64,000 bases of DNA from Glebionis coronaria (GCA_025667525.1 CM046878.1:518080274-518144273), one strand, 5' to 3'; counted from the first letter of the stretch, positions 33,033 to 45,895 are shown. The notes: generated from the sequence alone by a model not told the origin. Program-made: numbers and translations.

Positions 33033-34249
33033 GGGAAATAGAAAAATATGTTGCTAAAGTTTGTCAAAATGTTCAACTGAGTTACTAAAGTTTTTTCCGT
33101 TACAAACACATCACTCAAGTATACAAATTTATTATTAAAGTCACTTAACCTTACAAAAGTTACCTTAAGCTTACTCTTTGAGTGGGTTACCTGTTGATTT
33201 ACCTGTTATCTTTGCCACATGGATATTTTGTGACTTTCACCCATCCATAATGAACAAGTAATTTATTATTATTATTATTTATTTTTTTTATAATTAAAAA
33301 CACATTATTATTATTATTAATTTACAATTATTTTCAAATACATCTTACAAAGCCATATATCCATAAATACAAAAAAAACTATACTACATTACTACTTGCA
33401 TTCAATTTACAAACAACCCAAATATTCATCACCTAGAATCATTCGCAGGAACAAGAAAATTACAAGTATCCTAAATTCTAAATTACTAATATCATTTAGA
33501 TATTTGCTGTATAATAGTGTAACACAAACATTCATATATCTGTCATAAATATAGAGAAATTAATATCGCTCTTTACATTTCTTTCAATTTTCAGTTCTTA
33601 TGAATCAACAATTATAAACTCAAAACCCTTTTCATGGAATCACACATCAAAACCCTTCGTTAAATACCACTTTTTTTATCAGTTCGTGAACAACTAAACA
33701 TCAAGAGATCAAAGGTTGCATTGACCGAAAAACGGATGTGGCGGTGGTTAAATTCACGACGACCAGATAGAGATCGGTTCGTAACTAAAGATTACTAATA
33801 ATTTGAGGCCACGTCCAATTTTGGTGGCGATAGTTTGCGGCCAGATCCAACAGTAGTAGCGGTGACGGTTTGTGGCTAGATCCAGTATTAGCGATTATGA
33901 GTTGAAGTCAGATCTAGTAGTGGCGGTGATGGTTTGCTGCTGTTGGGAGTGTGTTTGTGTGTGGAGAAAATAAATAATGAGAACTAAATTAATTCAATCT
34001 TTTTCTATAAAAGAAGTGTGATATTGTATATATGTATAATGTTTCAGACATAAATAAAGTCATGTCACGTCGCATTTTAAAAAATGAAAAAGAAAGTTTA
34101 TGCCACATAATAAATTAACCGGTAATAGAAGGTTAAAACATTTGAAGTAACTTAGGTAACAGGTTACCAAATTTTGAGTAACTTATTTGTAACGAAAAAT
34201 ACTTTAATAACTTAGGTGAACATTTAAACAAACTTTAGTAACTTATTTG

Positions 34250-36699
34250 TGTAAAACCCGTTTCAGAAAACTAAAAAAAAAAAAATGAAAACTATATAAG
34301 TATAAGTTGGGCCGGTTAAAAAAATATATATATATATAGAAGAAAAGGGAATGGGCTTAGGCCCGTTTGGTTTTACTGTAAGGAGAAACGGGGGTTCACC
34401 CCTTTGGCCATAATCAGAAAATAAAGAAAAAAGAATGAAGAATTCTAGGGTTTTTTTTTAGCCGCCGAGTTTTAAAAAAAAGGGGGATGCAGTTCGTTCC
34501 TTCATCATTGATTCGTGATTTCATTCGTAATCATTAGAAGGTAAATACCCTTGTCTCTTTTCTTTTATTTGATTCAGTCTCGGTGGGTTTATGAATGCAC
34601 CAGCCGAGACTTTTTAAGTCTCGATGGTTCTTTTGGTGCCTAGCCACGAACAACAACCAAACCCCCAAATCAGAATGATAAACGAACATAAGGAGTCGAG
34701 TCTTGGGAAATCAGAAAAACCGAGAGTTAGACTCTCGGTGGTGCTTCTTGTTTCTGGTCGGCCGAAAACAGTAACCCCAATGGGGGTATGTAAATATAGT
34801 AAAGGAGATGTCGGGTTTGGTTTTTATACATGGAACCGAGACCAAGGGGTTTTGATGTATTTCTGTCCGAGAGACCAGCCGTGGCCACAGGCCGGCTCGG
34901 TTTCCTTTTGGCCAGCCGTGAAGCAAGAAAATCCAACCGTTGGATTTTAATAAAAAGGGGGCGTTTGGAAGTTTTAAAACAGTTAGTATTTTATTGGAAT
35001 TAGTAGAAACCTTTTATAATACTAGCAGGTAAGTTTTGGACAGAAAAACAGTGAATTTAAAATGAGATTAGCGACAGTTTTGCGACAAAACTTTCTGTCG
35101 GAGAATTGTTATATATATGCAGTTTTAAAAGGGCAGCTTTTAGCGATAGTTTTAGTGACTCAGTTTTTCTGTCACTAATTTCATATAGACAGATTTTAAT
35201 ATAGTTGTGGCATTGTTAGTGCGATCGAGATGGGGTATCTCGGTAGGCTCGGGACATAATTATAATAAATAAAATGAAGATTTCTATATTATACCTTTTG
35301 TTAATTATACTTTTATAAATGTTTAAAGTGTATTTAAAAAGAATTAAATTAAAATAGTTGTAATATTTAAAAAAAAGAGGTATAATTCTATTATAGAAAT
35401 TAAATGATTTTGAAAACTTTATAAATTAGGAAACCTTATATTATTTACGGGTTACTTAGTAAAGTATTAATATCACGTCAGAATACGTTCGTATCGTAAT
35501 TATTGGTAAGTCGTTAAATATATTAAAAGAATTATTATAAACTCAGATTCATCAGTTAATATAGGTACAGATTTCCAGAAATAAAACAAATAAATGAGAA
35601 AGCCAATATGAACAGTAAATTAAATAAAATCAGATAACTTATTCGTGTCTATCATTATTGTAGCTTCCGTGAAGCCCGAGTAGTGTCCGTTCAGTCTTTC
35701 TTCAGTCAGTTACTGGACTAGAGGTACGGATTTTCCGTCCTTTCAGTAAGGACTTCCTTTCTATGCATGATTAGGATTCCCCGTCTTCAGCCAAATGTTT
35801 TTCCCCAGTATATGTTTAAGTTTATCAGTAATCATATTAATAACTAAATAAATTGCCTGAGCATTATATACAAGCACGGCCAGTTTATGTACTAGTTACG
35901 GAGGTACCGTAACCACGGCACTAGAGGCACCGGTGTCGTGACTCACATGCAGGAGAGTGATATCCTGCATCGTCCCACTCAGCTCAGCTTGGCCATTTTA
36001 TCAGTATTATTAGTGGGGCGTATGGATGCATCCTAGGCTACAGTTTACAGTTTAACAGGTGAATGTGGTGTGTGCTCTACATCCTTCACATTGGAGCTGA
36101 TCCCTCCACCCAGCACAGTATTTAGAGGTCACCCCTCCAGTTATTCATGCACGGTTGTTACAGCACGTGACCTATATAAGCTCTAGCAAATAAAATACAG
36201 TAAATGCATGTTTTCAGAATTAATATTTATATTTCAGTTTCAGCATTTATGAATCAGGTTTCTCAGATTTTATGCAGAGTTCTACCACATGTTACATATC
36301 AGTCTTATAGCTTCATTGTTGTCTTCTATTCCATTACTTTCAGTACATTCTTATCATGCTATATCCGTTCACTGAGCGTTATGCTCAGCCGTAGTTCCTT
36401 TCATGTTCTAACGGCAGGTACACCAGGACACTCTTAGGATTCTGAGAGCATGTGCATTTGGATGGAAGCTATCCAGACTTCTTACTTTATGCATTTCTTA
36501 TATTATTCTGCTTATTTGGACATTGTTTAGTCCTTTTCCTCAGTATTTACTTTTCATGTTTTGAGCTTAGTTTGGATTACCGATGTTTGATTCCGGTATT
36601 TCCGTTATGGACATTTAATGTTTTAGGACATTTGCCTTATGCTTTGATGACACGCCATAAATACACGTAACGGTCCACTTATCCAAGTGGGGTGTTACA
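34250..36699 (+). repeat. 5' LTR of Tekay-like element
   Basis: 2450 bp. By eye it differs from the 3' LTR by about two dozen substitutions, a 28-30 bp segment near 35755 absent from the other copy, and a small insertion in the other copy near 43343. Open frames inside (for example 34624-34950) are shared by both LTRs only because the LTRs are nearly identical. Confidence 0.95.
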
Positions 36700-36703
36700 A
36701 TTA

Positions 36704-36715
36704 TGGTATCAGAGC
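36704..36715 (+). other. Primer-binding site (initiator Met tRNA type)
   Basis: TGGTATCAGAGC five bases after the LTR end, complementary to the 3' end of initiator methionine tRNA as in many plant LTR elements. Confidence 0.9.
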
Positions 36716-36935
36716 TATAGGTTCGACTTGTAGGCTCTAAAACTTGACCTGTGACTAGGGGGTAGTCACCAGGAACTTCCCAGATTTTGGCGTTGTTATC
36801 TTCATGTTTCTCATGCATTTATCAGTCAGTTTTCTTCAGTTATCAGTCGGTTTTCTTAAAGTTGTTGACTAAGTAAAAGGTTGGTACAGGACTGACCATA
36901 TTTAGTCGCACGTGTTTTTCTACGAATTTTGTTTT

Positions 36936-37144
36936 GGTGAACCGACCCATAGGCGTTCACCCTTGCCCGTTCAGATTTTGTATTGATGAACAGACCCTAA
37001 GCGTTCATCCTTACTCATGACAAATTCATGTTTTCAGTCAAGTATTACTTGGTGAACCAGCCACAAACGTTCACCATTGTTCAGGTCAAATTTCACGTTA
37101 CTCAGTCGAAGGTTGTTTTGTGAACCGATTCATAGTCGTTCACC
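36936..37144 (+). repeat. Four stem-loop repeats in the leader of the Tekay-like element
   Basis: GGTGAAC ... GTTCACC stems, or close variants, occur at 36936-36962, 36985-37009, 37051-37075 and 37120-37144, each closing a loop of about 10-13 bases. They lie in the untranslated leader after the primer-binding site. Confidence 0.75.
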
Positions 37145-38990
37145 TTTGTCATATCAGGACATTTCATAAATTTTGACCAGTATGGATCGAACCAGAATAG
37201 CCCATACTTAGTCTCATGTTTTTCTTTTTTGAATTCTGTGGATTGAACCATGGCCATCCACCTCAGTTGATATTACACCTCAGTTGATTAGACTTTTATG
37301 TTCTTTGTAACAGTCAAATTTTCATACCCTCACGTTGAGGTCGTCTTCAGGTTGATTCAGTTCATGTCTCCTTACGAGGATTATGTTTTCAGCAAAGTAA
37401 TGATGTTCTCATGTTAAGATACACAAGAATTCCAGTAAAACCCGTTTTTATGATAAATCATGATTGACCTTCATTAATCATGTTTCATACTGACCATTGT
37501 TGGAACTTCAATTAAACCATACTTTCGAGCTCTTTATGCAACCAACATTAAATCTACGCAAGAATTACCAAGCTATCATGTTACTCATTTCAGTTTAGTT
37601 TACTATCGTTTAGATCAATTTATTTCTTCGATCATGTCAGACAATTGACACCAGTATCAATCATCCCATAAAATTTCCACCAGTGCACGTGCAATATTCC
37701 ATATATACCCCATGTACAGTGTCTCAGTTATACACCATGTACACTTCATGAGTACTCCACGTACAGTGCCTCAAATATGTTCCATGTGCAGTATTCAGTT
37801 TGTACTTCATGTACAGTAGTCCAGGTGTACTCCAGGTACCCTACTCCATGGATATTGCTAATCGATCCTCAATCATCTCAGGCGTTGCCACTTGTCGATA
37901 TTCTACCAAGTGCTGATGCTGCTCGTGAGTTGAAGATTGTACCAGATGCTGATGCTGCTAACACTTTGAAGACCTCACAAATGTTGATGCTGCTGATACT
38001 TTGGAGATTTCTCAAGATGCTGATGCCGTTTTTACTATGAAGACTCTGCAGAACAAGGACGAAAAATATAAATTTGAAATTACTGACAAGAATAAATTTC
38101 AAACATCAGACACTACCATCCTATTCCATGCTTTTGCTTCCCCAGTTAGATGTCACACTTCACTCAGCTAATCTTTCTGTCAGAAGAGTGGGAACCGGTA
38201 ACCAGCCGACCACTCAGCAGAAATAATTACATGAATCACGGTCATGATAATGACCGTCATAAAGTTACAGACAAAGCAGTAGGGACAACCACCGTACTTA
38301 TAATTAATCAGTCAGTAACCATCGGAACTCCGGAACGGACGTGACCAGAAATACAAGAGGTCAGTAGTCTAACCGGTCCGTCAATCCTAGCAGTTACAAA
38401 AAAAAAATCAACCTTGTTCAGAATCATCTACTAAAACACGTGCCAAGACATAAGTCAAGACATAGGTCTCAGGTATCATTTCGGAAGACACATATCAGGT
38501 CACCAGTCATGGTACACGTCATACGAATATCTTCTCAAAGTACGAGTCAGAACTCATAACTCCATATGTTGCTAAATCAGGCTCTCAGAAATTCAAGGTA
38601 CCCTCCAAGGGGGTATACCCGTTCTATTATGCCACACATGAACCAGATCTTTTGAAATTTTAGCCACCACCACTAGAGTATGATTCAGGTTAAACACGCA
38701 ACATTCACTCTGTGAGGTTACAGATGAACAGATTCAGTGAAAAATCACCATGTTTACTTCACATGTTCCTATGCCAGCTTTATTTTGAATCAGGTAGTTA
38801 CCTGTCTCTCAGCCAGAAAAGATTCCGCAGTACCACCATTTTTATTAAAGTTTTCCTTTCAGTTAACGACAAGATCCGTCTTACTAAATCCCGAATATAT
38901 TCATTTTACTCCTGCCAGAAAAATCAGTACAATTGTTCTAGCTTTACGAGCACGTGAATTATTATCCTATAGCTGCAAAGACTTTCTAAC
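37145..38990 (+). other. Decayed internal region of Tekay-like element (gag area)
   Basis: No intact gag found. Contains repeated CCATGTACAGT-type motifs (about 37680-37850) and a short tandem repeat of GATGCTGATGCTGCT (about 37912-38030). Position suggests an eroded or replaced gag. Confidence 0.5.
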
Positions 38991-39880
38991 CACCAGTTAA
39001 AATCCACTTCTGAAGTTCTTAAAATTTATGATCAGCAGATATTCAGCATTTCCAGAAGTAATTAAGAAGGTGTTCCAGAAATTCCTTCCTAACCACGAGA
39101 CAAAATTTAACATCAAGCTTGTCTCAATAATAGAACCTGTTTTCAAAACTCTTTATTCCAGGGCTTTAGCTAAGTTAAAAGAGTTGCAGCAATTGCTGCA
39201 AGAGTTATCGGAACGAGGCTTTATTCGCCCTAGCGCACCACCATGAGGTGTACCGTTTCTTTCTATCAGGAAGAAGACCGGTAACATGAGATCATGTATC
39301 GGCCACTGATATTTTGACAAGATCACCATCTTTAATCGATGTTCATTCCACGAATAGCAGGTTTATCTGATCTGCTATGACTTCTTATATATATTTCCAG
39401 AACAATTCATGATCATGTCACCATCAGTGGTGAGAGAAACATATTATAGTCACTATAAAATTTTTGAATTATACTTCTGAGCTCCCTAATGCTCCAGCTA
39501 TAGTATCAAATTTATGAATAAATTTTTTTATAACTTCGCAGACAAAAATCGCCAGTATGTTCTTTGATAACATTCTGATCTTCTAAATTCTAGAGAGGTA
39601 CAAGATAACCATCTTCTCACAGTGGAATAGATTCTCCGATAGGAGAAAAATTATTTACACAGCTTTCTAGATATGAATCCCAGTAGAACAAGGTGGCATT
39701 TCTTGACCACACTATTTCAACAGAAAGGAATTTCAGATAATCCTGCGAAGGTGAAGGCCATCACCAGATGGTCACGACCGACGCCGGCGAATGAAGTACA
39801 AAATTCCTAGAATTCAGTTGGCTACTACCGCAGAAATTGATGAAAGTTCTCATGATTAGCTTTCTATGGCTAAGCTTTCG
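38991..39880 (+). pseudogene. Remnant of gypsy reverse transcriptase
   Basis: 39028-39246 encodes a recognisable RT N-terminal segment (AFPEVIKKVFQKFLP, then LQELSERGFIRPSAPP). The frame continues past a TGA with degraded equivalents of the next RT blocks (IRKKTGNMRSCIGH, FDKITIFNRC) and several stops, and near 39690 a trace of the AFLDHTIS block. No YVDD box survives. It is non-functional. Confidence 0.7.
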
Positions 39881-41415
39881 CATAAAGGAGAGGACCTACA
39901 CTAAAATTTTGTATTCCATAAGATCCTACGCTACGAGAGATCCATTTTACCCAGACTCAAAATTCTTTCATGACTAATCACTCAGATTCCACCAGTAGGT
40001 ACCGTAATCCCAGGTAGAATTTTGATAGAAGCAGTATAACATAATTGATGCAACTATGTTCATATCTGGATGCCTGACATACCTCAGGTTCAAGATGGGA
40101 CACCGACATGCTAATGAGTTATTACAACCATTAGAAATTTCGTAACGGAAATGAGATAAAATTCCATGGAGGTTGTTGTCAGTTATCACAGACTCAGACA
40201 AAGCTTGATGATATCTAAGTCGTTGTTAACCAGTTAACCCAGCCTACACGTCCTTGTTACCCGAAAGGTTTACACAGTAAGAAATCTGCAGGAAATTCAG
40301 CAATAGATCGTATGATTCTAAAGTGTTCCATCAACAATCTTGTTAGATCGAAATTAGTGTTCACGAATCGCGCTCACGTTCATGTTCTCGATCACATGTA
40401 CGTTCATATTTACGTTCACGTTTATTTTCACTTTCACATTTAAGTCTCATTCGCAGTATGATGCTGGTTCAGTTCATGCTTTGTGATATCTCATGATTTA
40501 AGCTCACATTAGCGTTCGTAACATTGTTCACGTTCTAGTTCGTGTGCCATTTCGCAATACACGTTTCACGGTTTATTACCGAATACGGATACGGAAAGCT
40601 TGAGAAACCAGACTCAAGTTTAGCACAGCTATTCCATAACCAGGCAGACGTTCACATCTCAGGCCGTATCGTTTGGCATTCCTTCCTCAGTCATCATACG
40701 TTCATGATATGTTTTAGTATCACATCTACAGTGTGTTTTACGTATCACATTCACGATATACTTCATGCATAACATTCCTTTTATGATCGCGAACCACGTT
40801 CACAATTGCTCACGTAGTACGTTCGTTCACGTAGTTCGTCCCTATATGTTTTCAGCAGTTTGCTCAGAGATTTAAATGTCATCTTTTCGGGATATTTGTA
40901 CGTATTGTTTCGTGTATCCTACATGTTATAGCTCATTCATTCTATCAGGTTCAGAAAATCCATCTTAAGTATGAAACCAGAAACTATTCAGCATCATCAG
41001 GACAGGGTCATCAGGACCAAGATTTGTTCATTATGTTTAGACCTTTGAAGGAATCGTTTCGAGCGGGAAGCCACTCTAAACGGAGGAGTCCATCCGGACC
41101 TCTCATTCCTTCTCCTTTAATAAATCCAGTAAAGTCCTTTCAGTCATGTCATGTTCCATGTTCTCTTCAGCCATGTCACGTTACATGATCATTTCAGTCA
41201 TGTCATGTTCCATGTTCTCTTCAGCCATGTCACGTTACATGATCATTTCAGTCATGTCAGGTTTAAACCTATCAGCAGCATTATGTCTTAATTAGAAGAC
41301 AAATTATCCTTCATCTTATTTGTCTTTTCAGTTTACGTGTTCTTTCAGTTCTTATAGCTTCATCAGCTTATTACCTATAATTCGAGGACGAATTTCTCCT
41401 TTAGAGGGGAAGAAT
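39881..41415 (+). other. Decayed 3' half of Tekay-like interior
   Basis: No RNase H or integrase motif is clear. Rich in TTCACGTTCAT-type short repeats (about 40370-40560 and 40780-40850). Contains the 54-bp tandem repeat annotated separately. Confidence 0.5.
41141..41259. repeat. 54-bp tandem repeat
   Basis: CAGTCATGTCATGTTCCATG starts at 41141 and 41195, with a third start (CAGTCATGTCAGG) at 41249: two full 54-bp copies and the beginning of a third. Confidence 0.9.
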
Positions 41416-41480
41416 TGTAAAACCCAGTATGGTCGTATCTATAATTCGGGGACGAATTATTATTTTTAGAGGGGAAGAAT
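41394..41480 (+). other. Duplicated polypurine tract and LTR-start junction
   Basis: ATTCGAGGACGAATT...TTAGAGGGGAAGAATTGTAAAACCCAG (about 41381-41428) is followed by a second copy ending TTAGAGGGGAAGAATTGTAAAACCCG at the true LTR start 41481. Thus two polypurine tracts, each followed by an LTR-like TGTAAAACCC, lie about 65 bp apart. Confidence 0.8.
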
Positions 41481-43926
41481 TGTAAAACCCGATACGTTTC
41501 ATAAAACTAAAAAAAAATGAAAACTATATAAGTATAAGTTGGGCCGGTTAAAAATATATATATATATAGAAGAAAAGGGAATGGGCTTAGGCCCGTTTGG
41601 TTTTACTATAAAGAGAAACGGGGGTTCACCCCTTTGGCCATAATCAGAAAATAAAGAAAAAAGAATAAAGAATTCTAGGGGTTTTTTTTTAGCCGCCGAG
41701 TTTTAAAAAAAAGGGGGATGCAGTTCGTTCCTTCATCATTGATTCGTGATTTCATTCGTAATCATTAGAAGGTAAATACCCTTGTCTCTTTTCTTTTATT
41801 TGATTCAGTCTCGGTGGGTTTATGAATGCACCAGCCGAGACTTTTTAAGTCTCGATGGTTCTTTTGGTGCCCAGCCACGAACAACAACCAAACCCCCAAA
41901 TCAGAATGATAAACGAACATAAGGAGTCGAGTCTTGGGAAATCAGAAAAACCGAGAGTTAGACTCTCGGTGGTGCTTCTTGTTTCTGGTCGGCCGAAAAC
42001 AGTAACCCCAATGGGGGTATGTAAATATAGTAAAGGAGGTGTCGCGTTTGGTTTTTATACATGGAACCGAGACCAAGGGGTTTTGATGTATTTATGTCCG
42101 AGAGACCAGCCGTGGCCACAGGCCGGCTCGGTTTCCTTTTGGCCAGCCGTGAAGCAAGAAAACCCAACCGTGGGATTTTAATAAAAAGGGGGCGTTTGGA
42201 AGTTTTAAAACAGTTAGTATTTTATTAGAATTAGTAGAAACCTTTTATAAAACCAGCAGGTAAGTTTTGGACAGAAAAACAGTGAATTTAAAATGAGATT
42301 AGCGACAGTTTTGCGACAAAACTTTCTGTCGCAGAATTGTTATATATATGCAGTTTTAAAAGGGAAGCTTTTAGCGATAGTTTTAGTGACTCAGTTTTTC
42401 TGTCACTAATTTCATATAGACAGATTTTAATATAGTTGTGGCATTGTTAGTGCGATCGAGATGGGGTATCTCGGTAGGCTCGGGACATAATTATAATAAA
42501 TAAAATGAAGATTTCTATATTATACCTTTTGTTAATTATACTTTTATAAATGTTTAAAGTGTATTTAAAAAGAATTAAATTAAAATAGTTGTAATATTTT
42601 AAAAAAAAGAGGTATAATTCTATTATAGAAATTAAATGATTTTGAAAACTTTATAAATTAGGAAACCTTATATTATTTACGGGTTACTTAGTAAAGTATT
42701 AATATCACGTCAGAATACGTTCGTATCGTAATTATTGGTAAGTCGTTAAATATATTAAAAGAATTATTATAAACTCAGATTCATCAGTTAATATAGGTAC
42801 AGATTTCCAGAAATAAAACAAATAAATGAGAAAGCCAATATGAACAGTAAATTAAATAAAATCAGATAACTTATTCGTGTCTATCATTATTGTAGCTTCC
42901 GTGAAGCCCGAGTAGTGTCCGTTCAGTCTTTCTTCAGTCAGTTACTGGACTAGAGGTACGGATTTTCCGTCCTATTAGGATTCCCCGTCTTCAGCCAAAT
43001 GTTTTTCCACAGTATATGTTTAAGTTTATCAGTAATCATATTAATAACTAAATAAATTGCCTGAGCATTATATACAAGCACGACCAGTTTATGTACTAGT
43101 TACGGAGGTACCGTAACCACGGCACTAGAGGCACCGGTGTCGTGACTCACATGTAGGAGAGTGATATCCTGCATCGTCCCACTCAGCTCAGCTTGGCCAT
43201 TTTATCAGTATTATTAGTGGGGCGTATGGATGCATCCTAGGCTACAGTTTACAGTTTAGCAGGTGAATGTGGTGTGTGCTCTACATCCTTCACATTGGAG
43301 CTGATCCCTCCACCCAGCACAGTATTTAGAGGTCACCCCTCTACAGCATGACGAGGTCACCCCTCCAGTTATTCATGCACGGTTGTTACAGCACGTGACC
43401 TATATAAGCTCTAGCAAATAAAATACAGTAAATGCATGTTTTCAGAATTAATATTTATATTTCAGTTTCAGCATTTATGAATCAGGTTTCTCAGATTTTA
43501 TGCAGAGTTCTACCACATGTTACATATCAGTCTTATAGCTTCATTGTTGTCTTCTATTCCATTACTTTCAGTACATTCTTATCATGCTATATCCGTTCAC
43601 TGAGCGTTATGCTCAACCGTAGTTCCTCTCATGTTCTAACGGCAGGTACACCAGGACACTCTTAGGATTCTGAGAGCATGTGCATTTGGATGGAAGCTAT
43701 CCAGACTTCTTACTTTATGCATTTCTTACATTATTCTGCTTATTTGGACATTGTTTAGTCCTTTTCCTCAGTATTTACTTTTCATGTTTTGAGCTTAGTT
43801 TGGATTACCGATGTTTGATTCCGGTATTTCCGTTATGGTCATTTAATGTTTTAGGACATTTACTTATGCTTTGATGACACACCATAAATACACGTAACGG
43901 TCCACTTATCCAAGTGGGGTGTTACA
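41481..43926 (+). repeat. 3' LTR of Tekay-like element
   Basis: 2446 bp, same termini as the 5' LTR; followed by the ATTTG target duplication. Carries a 25-bp duplication-type insertion near 43343 relative to its partner and lacks about 29 bp near 42972. Confidence 0.95.
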
Positions 43927-43942
43927 ATTTGTCTATTTTCCC

Positions 43943-44867
43943 TTTGTTTGGCTGCGATCGCATGAAACAGCCCCATGCCGCCCCTGTGTGGGTCACGGCT
44001 GGGCAGAGAAAGGACCATCGAGACCTTTTGTTCTTGGTTTCATGAATCAACCCCACAACCCGTCACCCTTAATTACATACCCCCTGTTTGGGGTTGGTTT
44101 TGCTCGCGGTTGGGCTAAAGAAAGCACCACGCCGGCCTGTGTGGTCACGTCTGGGCAGAGACAACACATACCGAGACTTCATGGTCTCGGTTTTTGTGAG
44201 ATGAGCAAAAACACGACCTCCCTTCATTATGTTTATTCATGATTCGTTTTATAAGCTTAAAACAAAATAAAATCGTGACATAAAATGAAATTATAAGACG
44301 AGGGTGATACCGTTACAATGATTAAGGAAGATGGATGATTACACCCGGATTACCGATGAACAATCGAACCCGAAACCCCCTTTATTTTTGTTCTAAACCC
44401 GGCGGCCATAATTGGTGATGAAAACCTAGTTTCCTTTTCTTTTTTTTGTTATGTAAGAATGAAATGAGGGGGGGCTATGTTTTGTTTCCTGTATTATAGT
44501 TGTGGGACGGGCTGGGCCAAAAACCCATATGCTTTCATTGTTTAATAATCCAAACGCCACCCCTTATAATACATAGCTTTTCGGTTTTTTTTCTTTCTCG
44601 ACATTACAATTTATTCACGTATCCTCGTATTTGTTTCTCGTGTTTATTTTTAAATTTTCTGAAACATAAAACTCTTTTACGTGTAGTAATAATTACGTAA
44701 TACATACGTAATGTTTTTCTGAGCTTAATAATTATTTTCTGAATAATTATTTATTTATATTAAATAAATAAAACTGAGACTACGTATTTACTGTTAGCAT
44801 TTAATTATAGTTAAAGCTGAGATTATGCGTATTTAAATATTCTAGGATTTTAAATACGGGTTTTACA
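43943..44867 (-). repeat. Truncated antisense LTR, related to the Tekay-like family
   Basis: The right end reads CGGGTTTTACA at 44857-44867; its complement TGTAAAACCCG is the LTR start seen at 34250 and 41481. Inward on the minus strand come AT-rich sequence and a GGCCGCCGGG/TCATTC stretch comparable to the LTR's U3/R part. The other end is missing at the Mutator-like terminus. Confidence 0.6.
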
Positions 44868-45150
44868 ATATAGGTTTAAGAGCAACTGGAGCATGGAGCC
44901 GCGCGTGATTAAGTAAAGTCAAAATAAACAATTTCCATTCGATATGTTTGACAAATCTTTATTTTTATTACAGGTTTTTAATAGTTATTGGGGCCTCTTT
45001 TATATTGAACTCTAATATTTATAAAATTGTCGAATGGTTTATTTTATAGAACGTCTCTTTTGAGGTCGTTTACTATGACTGTGTGTGATGTGCTATGAAG
45101 TAACACCCAAAGTTGAGTTTCCGCTGCCTTATGAATTTGGGGGTGCTACA
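44868..45150 (+). repeat. 3' portion of left LTR (interrupted by antisense LTR)
   Basis: Begins at the TTTAAGAGCAACTGGAGC segment and ends GTGCTACA. The missing left part is replaced by the antisense LTR ending at 44867. Confidence 0.8.
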
Positions 45151-45153
45151 GAT

Positions 45154-45165
45154 TGGTATCAGAGC
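45154..45165 (+). other. Primer-binding site of the eroded gypsy element
   Basis: TGGTATCAGAGC four bases inside the LTR end, the same site type as at 36704. Confidence 0.88.
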
Positions 45166-45895
45166 ACTTGTTATTGAGAACCGGGTCATTTTCAAAACCT
45201 GGACTATAACAGCTCTTTGATAAAAAAAATTGTTGCCTTACAAAGTATCCGTACGCTCATGGCTCATAGAAACCAATGATTGGTTTTGATTGTGTGATCC
45301 TATGTGTATATAGGAATGATTGTATGTATATGTATGTACATACCATGGTATTTAAAGGCATTGCGTGTGAAGCAATGGTCCTTGCGTGATTATCGTACAT
45401 TTTATCATGCAGTTTCGTATAGAATTTGGCCTTACCACCAATCATCGATCTTGATAATTAATTTGTTATCCGAATATGATTATGAAACTCGTTTGATACT
45501 TTGGGTACGCATATATTGTTTCGTAATCTATCGCATCGACTAATTTAAGCTCGATTGTTGTCGTCGCATCGTGATGTGCCATTTTAGGACATCTCCTTTT
45601 GAAACGTAATTGATAAACGTATTATTTTATTTATGTACTCCTTATGATTTTGAAGAATCATTTCTTTAAGGAGACATCTTCTATGTAGTAAAACGTTTAA
45701 TTTAATTGTGTTTGATTACGCTTTGTTGGTGAAAAGGAGGATGCCAATGAAGGACCTAAAATATATATATACCCAAATCAACAATATATAATTTGGGTAT
45801 AACAAAGATATTCTCATAATAGTAGTTGAGAAACTTAATACCAAATACAAAGATTTTAATTCAGAAACTATGTGTCGTTTAGGGTTCTCTTATTG

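Larger units (their letters stand above)
34250..43926 (+). mobile_element. Tekay/Del-like Ty3/gypsy element, young LTRs, decayed interior
   Basis: LTRs 34250-36699 and 41481-43926, both beginning TGTAAAACCCG and ending GGTGTTACA, flanked by an exact 5-bp target duplication ATTTG (34245-34249 and 43927-43931). A TGGTATCAGAGC primer-binding site follows the left LTR and a GAGGGGAAGAAT polypurine tract precedes the right one. LTR size, termini and primer site fit the Tekay/Del chromovirus lineage. The interior has only remnants of pol with many stops. Confidence 0.92.
33033..43942. mobile_element. Mutator-like element with long terminal inverted repeats, split by a retrotransposon
   Basis: Left end GGGAAATAGAAAAATATGTT at 33033; its roughly 190-bp terminal sequence reappears inverted at about 34070-34249 and is completed beyond the inserted retrotransposon by ATTTGTCTATTTTCCC at 43927-43942. 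Long terminal inverted repeats and about 1.2 kb total length (without the insert) fit a non-autonomous Mutator-like element. No transposase is recognised inside; the middle contains GGCGGTGATGGTTTG repeats. A clear 9-bp target duplication was not found. Confidence 0.75.

Noticed and set aside
34624..34950. 108-codon frame, conserved at 41855-42181
   Set aside because: It lies inside both LTRs; conservation is explained by the LTRs being near identical, and no domain is seen.
36204..36670. Hydrophobic short frames repeated at 43432-43874
   Set aside because: Same reason: LTR sequence, no independent evidence of coding.
37777..38040. Asp/Ala/Leu-rich frame as a gag gene
   Set aside because: Made by a short GATGCTGATGCTGCT repeat; no gag motif and no length.
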